64,000 nucleotides of DNA from Isoetes taiwanensis (lineage: Eukaryota; Streptophyta; Lycopodiopsida; Isoetales; Isoetaceae): assembly GCA_021234155.1 (NCBI GenBank), contig JAJEKV010000062.1, positions 1,782,602-1,846,601 on the forward strand. Direction: 5' to 3'. Under the pieces are notes generated by a model. That model was not told the DNA's origin and made no database searches. It saw only the letters and a program-made list of their open reading frames with translations. This document shows positions 58,615 to 64,000 of the stretch, in pieces. The translations under genes were made by a program, and so were the position numbers. Each line of letters begins with the position of its first letter. Within the stretch, counting starts at the first letter, position 1.

Positions 58615-58637
58615 TTATTGGTACCAATCTGTGTCAC
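58025..58637 (-). pseudogene. Gypsy protease, copy 2
   Basis: The same protease as copy 1. The first frame (58637-58284) covers DTGSGVNVMP to NYTLLL. A frameshift near 58290 moves the rest into 58318-58025. The N-terminus is cut at the copia junction, so the frame there starts in copia-derived sequence. Confidence 0.8.
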
Positions 58638-59306
58638 TTCTTTGAAAGCCTAGATTAGTGAAGAAAGCATGAATAGTTCTGTACCATAATCTAGGAGATT
58701 GTTTTAAGCAGTAAATGGCTTTCTTAAGTTTGCAGACCTTGTTCTCATGGCCTGGAGTGACGTAACCTTGTGGTTGTTGGAGGTAAACTTCTTCATCAAT
58801 TTTCCCATGAAGAAATGCTGACTTAACATCCATTTGTTTGTAAGTCAAGGTCTAAGGTTGGTGCAATGGCCAGAACAACTCGAACCAGACGTCAATCTTG
58901 CTACTGGTGCATTGATTTCATGATAATTTATGCCTGCCTTTTGGAAACAGCCTCTAGCCACTAAACGAGCCTTATATCTTGAGATCTCATTGTGCTCGTT
59001 ATATTTCAATTTGTAAAGCCACTTATAGGTGATGGCCTTCCGATTTGGTGGCAGGTGACAAAGGTTCCATGTATGGTTCTCAATGAGGGAATTATACTCA
59101 TCATTCATGGCTGCTTTCCAGAGGGCATTGTTAGGATTGTTCATAGCCTTAAGGTAAGTGCTTGGTTCCTCCTTGGTGGTTGGGCTATTCACAGCCAAAT
59201 ATGCCGAACTTCGAGGTTTCCAACTACTCATATAGTCTATCATCTTTTCAATGGACTTCTTCGATCTCGTAGATCTCCTTGGAGCATTTGCTTGGGATAC
59301 ATCCAT
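58615..59306 (-). pseudogene. Copia reverse transcriptase, N-terminal part
   Basis: The frame 59306-58845 includes ALWKAAMNDEYNSLIENHTW, ITYKWLYKLKYNEHNEISRY and KARLVARGCFQKAGINYHE, the opening blocks of Ty1/copia RT. The 58848-58615 frame continues QMDVKSAFLHGKIDEEVYL and AIYCLKQSPRLWY. The element stops before the YVDD catalytic motif, where gypsy protease sequence begins at 58614. RNase H and the 3' LTR are missing. Confidence 0.9.
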
Positions 59307-60143
59307 GGGAGCACCCTCAGGGTCGCTATCATCTCCCCATGATTCTGGTTCAGAGGGTACTTCATCCTCATCAACAGATGTATTGGAGAGATATTCTCTA
59401 TTTCATCATCTGATTCTGAGCTTGTTGTATCATATTCCATGGTGGTGGTCAAAGGAGAGGCCAAAGGGTTCCCTTCACCTTGCCCAATGCTGAAATCCTA
59501 CTCATCAAACAATACACTCCTTCATATGATCATCTTTCTAGTGTTAGGAACAAATAGTTTGTATCCCGTGATTGTTTCTCCATATCCCACAAACATGCAC
59601 CGGGTGGCCTCGTTAAACAATTTTCCGGCTTTACATTCCTCTTTTGACAAGTGGGCATAACATGTGCAGCCAAATATGTTGAGTCCCTCAACAATTGATT
59701 TACTGCCAGTCCACGCTTCCTCTGGAACAAAATTTAGAACTGCCTTTGTAGAAACTCTATTGCTTGATGTATACTGCAGTGTTCATTGCCGCAGCATAGA
59801 ATTTATAGTCTATACCCTTTGACAGTAGCATAGATCGAGCACATTCCAACATCGTGTAATTTTTCCTTTCAACTATACCATTCTGTTGGTGTTCATGGGC
59901 CATAGAGGTCTCATGTCTGATGCCACATCAAACACTCCACTGATGAATTCACCCCCTTGGTCAGTTTTGATGACTTTCACTCTTCTCTCCATACAATTTT
60001 CTGCCCCTGTTTTCCATTATTTGAACTACTTATACGCATCGGATTTATGAACCAGAAAATATATTTAATTCTTCCTTGTGAAATCATCCATCACAAGGAG
60101 GAAGTATTTGGATCCACCTATGGACTTAACCCTAGAGGGCCCC
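59307..60143 (-). pseudogene. Copia integrase core
   Basis: Continuing from the pre-integrase domain, blocks readable across frames include KYFLLVMDDFTRK, KVIKTDQGGEF and LNIFGCTCYAHL, followed by RCMFVGYGETITGYKLFVP. These belong to the copia integrase core and its C-terminal extension. Several stops interrupt it, and the GIxxExxxP-type region around 59890 is damaged. Confidence 0.8.
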
Positions 60144-60386
60144 TCACACGTCCATGTGGATCAAATCCAAAGGGCTTGTAGCCCTATACACCATGTGCTT
60201 TTTATACGGCTTCTGGAAGAGTTTTCCTAATGCGCACCCTTCACATATTCCTGTTGGTGCCTTAATTGTTGGCAGACTATGAACAAACTTGCCTTCTCTC
60301 ATTTTCTTGAGGAGTTGGAAGTTAGCGTGGCCAAGTCTTTCATGCCATGTTTGATTCATATCCACTGTGCAAGCATTCAATGCCAT
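60144..60386 (-). pseudogene. Copia GAG-pre-integrase domain
   Basis: 80 codons with TWHERLGHANFQLLKKM and GICEGCALGKLFQKPY, giving the HHCC zinc finger of copia integrase (H..H...C..C). It runs directly into SPLDLIHMDV, the start of the catalytic core. Confidence 0.88.
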
Positions 60387-60571
60387 GATTTGCTCTTTAC
60401 ACCAACTAAGCTCATAAAGGGGGCAAGCTCTACTGCCTTTGACTAATATAATGTTATCTTTTGTTCAGATAATACATCGTCTATTGCCAAAGGTACAAAA
60501 TAAGTCTGCATCAGCTATTTTAGAGATAGACAAAAGATTTACCTCTAAATCAAATACATACAATGTATTTT

Positions 60572-60871
60572 CTAGCTGCACTGTCCAGTAGGAAGTTTCA
60601 TGTTGCCTTTGCCAATTTTGACTTGCTTTTTGTCTGACACTGGATTTATCTGTTCAAACATCTCCCTGTGACTGGTCATGTGGTCACTAGCTCCAGAGTC
60701 GAGAAACCAAATACCATGGGGCATCTCAGCAATGAATCCAGTGGCATCTAATTCTGACAGACTACACCAAACATCACCTTCCACATAGTCCCGCATGCAC
60801 CTTATTGTTTGTTGCATCCCTTGCACAATGGAACGTATTGTCCACCACAGTAGTGTTAGGATCACATTCAC
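60572..60871 (-). pseudogene. Copia protease
   Basis: Contains the active-site sequence WFLDSGASDHMTSHREMF and the downstream VKIGKGNMKLPTGQ, a close match to copia proteases (D-S-G-A at the catalytic site). The frame breaks just after this block at about 60572. Confidence 0.88.
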
Positions 60872-60969
60872 TAGCCCTTTTGGTTTTGAAGTCTCAGCCT
60901 TGGCTACAAATGCTCTCGAGGCTGATATAAGAGAGCCACTGCTTGAGCTGTAGAATCATCAGTTCTGGA

Positions 60970-61890
60970 GGCTTTATGCCCATGGGCTTGAGGCTTCTTC
61001 TTGTTGACCTCTTCTTTTCTCAACTTGGGTTTCTCTTCCTTTTGTCTGGCTCTGAGAAGTCCCTAGCAAGGAGCCTATTTTATTCCAGTTGAAGCACTTC
61101 CTCGTTTCATTGCCCTCCTGCTTCCCAACAAATATCTGCCCTTCTTTAGTTCCTCCTTTTCTAGGTATTTCTTGATTATGTTCTTCCATCAATATCTACT
61201 GACAGGCCCACTCTAATTGGACATGTTCAACTGACTCTATAATGTTCTTAACATTGTTATGCGTGGTTGGTAATCCCAAAAGCAAATCTCCAACAATCAA
61301 GTCATCGTATAGACCTTTGTCTATACCTTTGAGTTGCAAGGAGGCTACTTTTATCTTGGAGATATACTCCTCTGCGCTTGTGCATTCCCTCAATTGGGTG
61401 GTAAAAATAGTGGAATAAAGGTTAGCCTACTGTGAAAAATGTCCTTTCTTGTAGATCACAGACAATTGATCTCAAGCCTCCTTGGCACTATCAGCAGCTT
61501 CCAACTGCGCCAATAGATTGTCATCCAGGTACCTCATAATCCTATTTCTTGCTTCTCGATCCTTTTGGACCCATTTCAACATTGCATCTTTCTCAACCTC
61601 TCCAGTTTTCAGACATGTCTCGTGTGATGATGACTCTGCTACTACATCTGTCTTTACAATGCCTAGACCCTTCACTACTTGTACTGCTGTAAGAGGTTGG
61701 CTCCTTTGGGGATTGAGTACTGATCTTGGGTCATCCCCTGAAACAATCTACCACAAGCCTTTCTCTGCAAGCTTGCCTCTGACTTTGACAAACTAGTAGA
61801 AGGCATTTGCATGTGATAGCTTTTCTATCTTTCTCATCTTCCTCGAGTAGAGACGTCCACCTATCTTGAGGATCAACATGCTCTGATACC
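60970..61890 (-). pseudogene. Copia gag and zinc knuckle
   Basis: The gag region is readable in several frames: AEEYISKIKVASLQLKGIDK and DDLIVGDLLLGLP (UBN2-type gag) at 61393-61196. The upstream frame contains KWVQKDREARNRIMRYLDDN (61675-61472). A zinc knuckle is decayed at about 61090-61050 (KCFNWNKIGSLLGTSQSQ), where Trp, Leu and Ser replace metal-binding Cys/His. Stops separate all pieces. Confidence 0.8.
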
Positions 61891-61891
61891 A
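61880..61891 (-). other. Copia primer binding site
   Basis: The minus strand reads TGGTATCAGAGC, complementary to initiator tRNA-Met, immediately inside the 5' LTR. Confidence 0.88.
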
Positions 61892-62126
61892 TATTATCAT
61901 GAGCAACTTCAAGAGAAACCTGATTGCTTGCTTTACTAAAGGAAGAATACAACATTTATAGAAGCGGTATATGCTCAAAATAGAAGCTCTGCACCGAAAC
62001 CTAAACTTAGGGTCTCCTCCTTACTTTAAGGAACTAAACAAAGGAACTGCTACTAATAATAACTAAAACATATCAGAAACAAGTAGGTGACAAATGTCAC
62101 ATTGCCAGGAATATCGGATGCCAACA
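61892..62126 (-). repeat. Copia 5' LTR, ~235 bp
   Basis: On the minus strand the LTR starts TGTTGGCATCCGATATTCC at 62126, a common copia LTR start. It contains a TATA-like segment (CTTCTATAAATG, near 61963) and ends GATAATA beside the PBS. The usual terminal CA appears mutated. The matching 3' LTR is lost with the 3' half of the element. Confidence 0.75.
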
Positions 62127-63220
62127 GTTCTCGAGTCCGGCATTGTCTTGGACCACTATGTTCTAGCTCGCATTAGTTGGAAGGAAAATATTATGGCAGT
62201 TCTGTAGAAAATCCAGGATATGGCCATCGAACTGGCTTTGCAAGAGTGGAACTGTCGATTTGGCAGAAGGGAACGACACAGACATCTTAGATCACAACAA
62301 TTGCTTTTGAGCATTACCCAATCAGGCCCTTTGCAGGGCCGAAATGCACTTTGCAGGGCCATTGCTGTTTGCACGACATCACCACAATTAATTGGCAAAA
62401 CATGTATCATCATTAAGCCAATTTTGGAAGCGCCAGATGTATGGCCTAGGTTTTAAACTGAGTGAAATCATACGTGTCATTTCTAGGTTGTTTTAGATTG
62501 CGGCTCAAGAATGCGAATAAAAATTATAAATTGAATTACATAAGGTAGGATGATAGATAATCTAACCTAAAAAAAGCATGACCCCATTTCCATGCACATG
62601 TGTAAAGTCCAAGGTTGATTTCAAACCAACTATTTCTGATAGATGAATGATAACAAAAGAAAAATACTTTTCCTTGTCTCTAGATGCTAAAACCAAGGCA
62701 ATCTTGTCTAGTTTCAAAAAACATTGCAACTCACAAAATCCTAGGCCCACTTGGGTACTATAATATGTCCTTTTATATAATACTTTAAAGTATTAAATTG
62801 AAGAAGGGGGAAAAGTTTATGATTGAGTATGGGAGCTTCCCCTCAAGACCCATAAGGTGTTGCCAACGGAGAGTACAAATGGTTCTTTGTCATTTTTATA
62901 GTCATTTCTAATAGTTGTGGCGAGTGCATCAATATTTATTGACGTGTACTATCCAGAATCTATTGAAGAACCAGTCAAGTGAGCTGGTATTATGACAGTA
63001 GATTTGATACCTACAATGCTAGTTTTGTGGGTAAATTGGTTCATTTTTATGTGAAAATATTTTCGAAGATGTCAAGAAGTTACAAAATTCCTTGTCTTCA
63101 AGAATTTTTTTCTTTATATAGAAGGGATCATTTCTTGCCTTAGGCATTTTTTTATGTATATGTATGACATGGACCCTTATATGTATTTAAGCGTGATACA
63201 TCTCATGCTTTAGTTAATAT
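62127..63220. other. No gene recognised
   Basis: AT-rich intergenic sequence. Short frames on both strands show no motif. A GCAGGGCC(G/A) block is repeated at about 62333-62340 and 62353-62360. Confidence 0.5.
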
Positions 63221-63274
63221 CATGGACATGCAGGGTTTCGGCACATGGACATGCAGGATTCTGGTACTTGTGTC

Positions 63275-63375
63275 TCCACGAGGCACGGCCTCTTGGGCCC
63301 TACTGGGGAGCGAGGGGACTGCACGAAGTACCTGGGTTCGAATCCTACCTCTTCCATCTAACCTACAAGGTCAGG
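63275..63375 (+). repeat. Possible tRNA-like pol III sequence
   Basis: A perfect B box GGTTCGAATCC (63335-63345) lies in the context CCTGGGTTCGAATCCTACC, but no convincing A box precedes it. It could be the head of a SINE or a decayed tRNA. A CATGGACATGCAGG direct repeat lies just to the left (about 63222 and 63243). Confidence 0.35.
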
Positions 63376-64000
63376 ACTCCTTTATATCATTCTTCAATAC
63401 TTCATATGCAGATGATCTACTTTTACGTGCAATTTGGCCTCACAGTTAATTTGCACATAACTAGTATATTATGCTTTGGGAAACAAAATGTCACATTATA
63501 TTACCAGGGCAAGCCAATTGAGACTGCACAATCCTATAATTACCTTGGTCATGAAAATTTCATTGGGGGCAAAATATGGACTAAAGGCGTAGATCACCAG
63601 GTATCAGCTGCTCTAAAAGCTCTCTATAAGTTGCGAACGTTCGTAAACATGCACATATTATTTTTTAGCCATTGAGGAAAAAGCTTTTTGATGCATTAGT
63701 GCTACCAGTGGTTCTGTATGCAAGTGAGATATATGGGAATCTTCGCTTTGTAAATCCAAATGAATGAGTTGGATGACTACAAAAGACATGGATGCATTTA
63801 ACTTTGAAGGCCAAGTGAATCTACCATATGAATTCATGTTGTTTGACAATGGTCTTACCCCCTAGTAATACATGCCATGTACATGATATTAGAATATTTA
63901 TAGAGAAAGAACGAGATGGGCAATGGTACCTTGGTGAAAATTGCTTTGGATGCTTCAAAATAACTTGCAGTAGAGGGGAAAACGTGTTGGTACCAAGATC
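63370..64000 (+). pseudogene. LINE reverse transcriptase fragment
   Basis: The plus-strand frame to 63449 shows the catalytic SYADDLLL. After a frameshift the next frame carries CFGKQNVTLYYQGKPIETA and SYNYLGHENF, then WTKGVDHQVSAALKALYKLR. Beyond a further shift come KKLFDALVLPVVLYASEIYG and, near the window end, TCSRGENVLVPR. This is the C-terminal part of a non-LTR retrotransposon RT (palm and thumb). The N-terminal RT and endonuclease are absent, and the sequence runs off the right edge. Confidence 0.85.

Overview
The window looks like repeat-dominated nuclear DNA of a land plant. The evidence is plant-type Ty3/gypsy chromoviruses and a Ty1/copia element with tRNA-iMet primer binding sites, two Helitrons, LINE pieces, fragments of a PPR gene and a UPL-type HECT ligase, and one large LRR-Roc-COR (ROCO) gene with introns. 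A non-seed plant (fern, lycophyte, bryophyte) or another large repeat-rich genome would fit, but the sequence does not settle the species. No prokaryotic or organellar gene organisation is visible.

Layout. 1-5761: decayed repeat without an intact gene, purine-rich up to about 3060 and then AT-rich with hairpin repeats. 5762-7418: plus-strand gypsy LTR with its polypurine tract. 7427-15027: two direct copies of a 256-bp repeat, the second split by a 6.36-kb Helitron (8500-14858, minus strand); the first copy preserves the empty site. 15647-20955: the ROCO gene, the only convincing host gene. 21744-24211: a partial ROCO copy, a PPR fragment, a poly(A)-tailed retrosequence end and a HECT fragment packed side by side. 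24165-30760: decayed Rep/helicase Helitron (minus), interrupted at 27735-29871 by a TIR element with a 4-bp target duplication and a striking array of palindromes. 31598-35280: two opposed decayed copies of an unclassified repetitive protein family.

35600-50974: a chromovirus (minus strand) whose gag and protease are separated by a complete second LTR element (40589-49664, target duplication ACAAT). 50972-54548: a 295-bp tandem repeat, an unrecognised decayed gene and a histone H3-like pseudogene with an unusually long tail. 55421-58614: gypsy fragment with the order protease, RNase H, RT and an 870-bp tandem duplication. 58615-62126: a 3'-truncated Ty1/copia element. About 63370 to the end: LINE reverse transcriptase.

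Apart from the ROCO gene nearly everything is decayed, so the window records layered insertions rather than a working pathway. The observations best worth following are the Helitron with its empty site, the palindrome-array TIR element, the nested LTR element whose interior is far more decayed than its LTRs, the H3-like reading frame among retroelements, and the paralogous ROCO segment lacking a 1.2-kb intron-like block.
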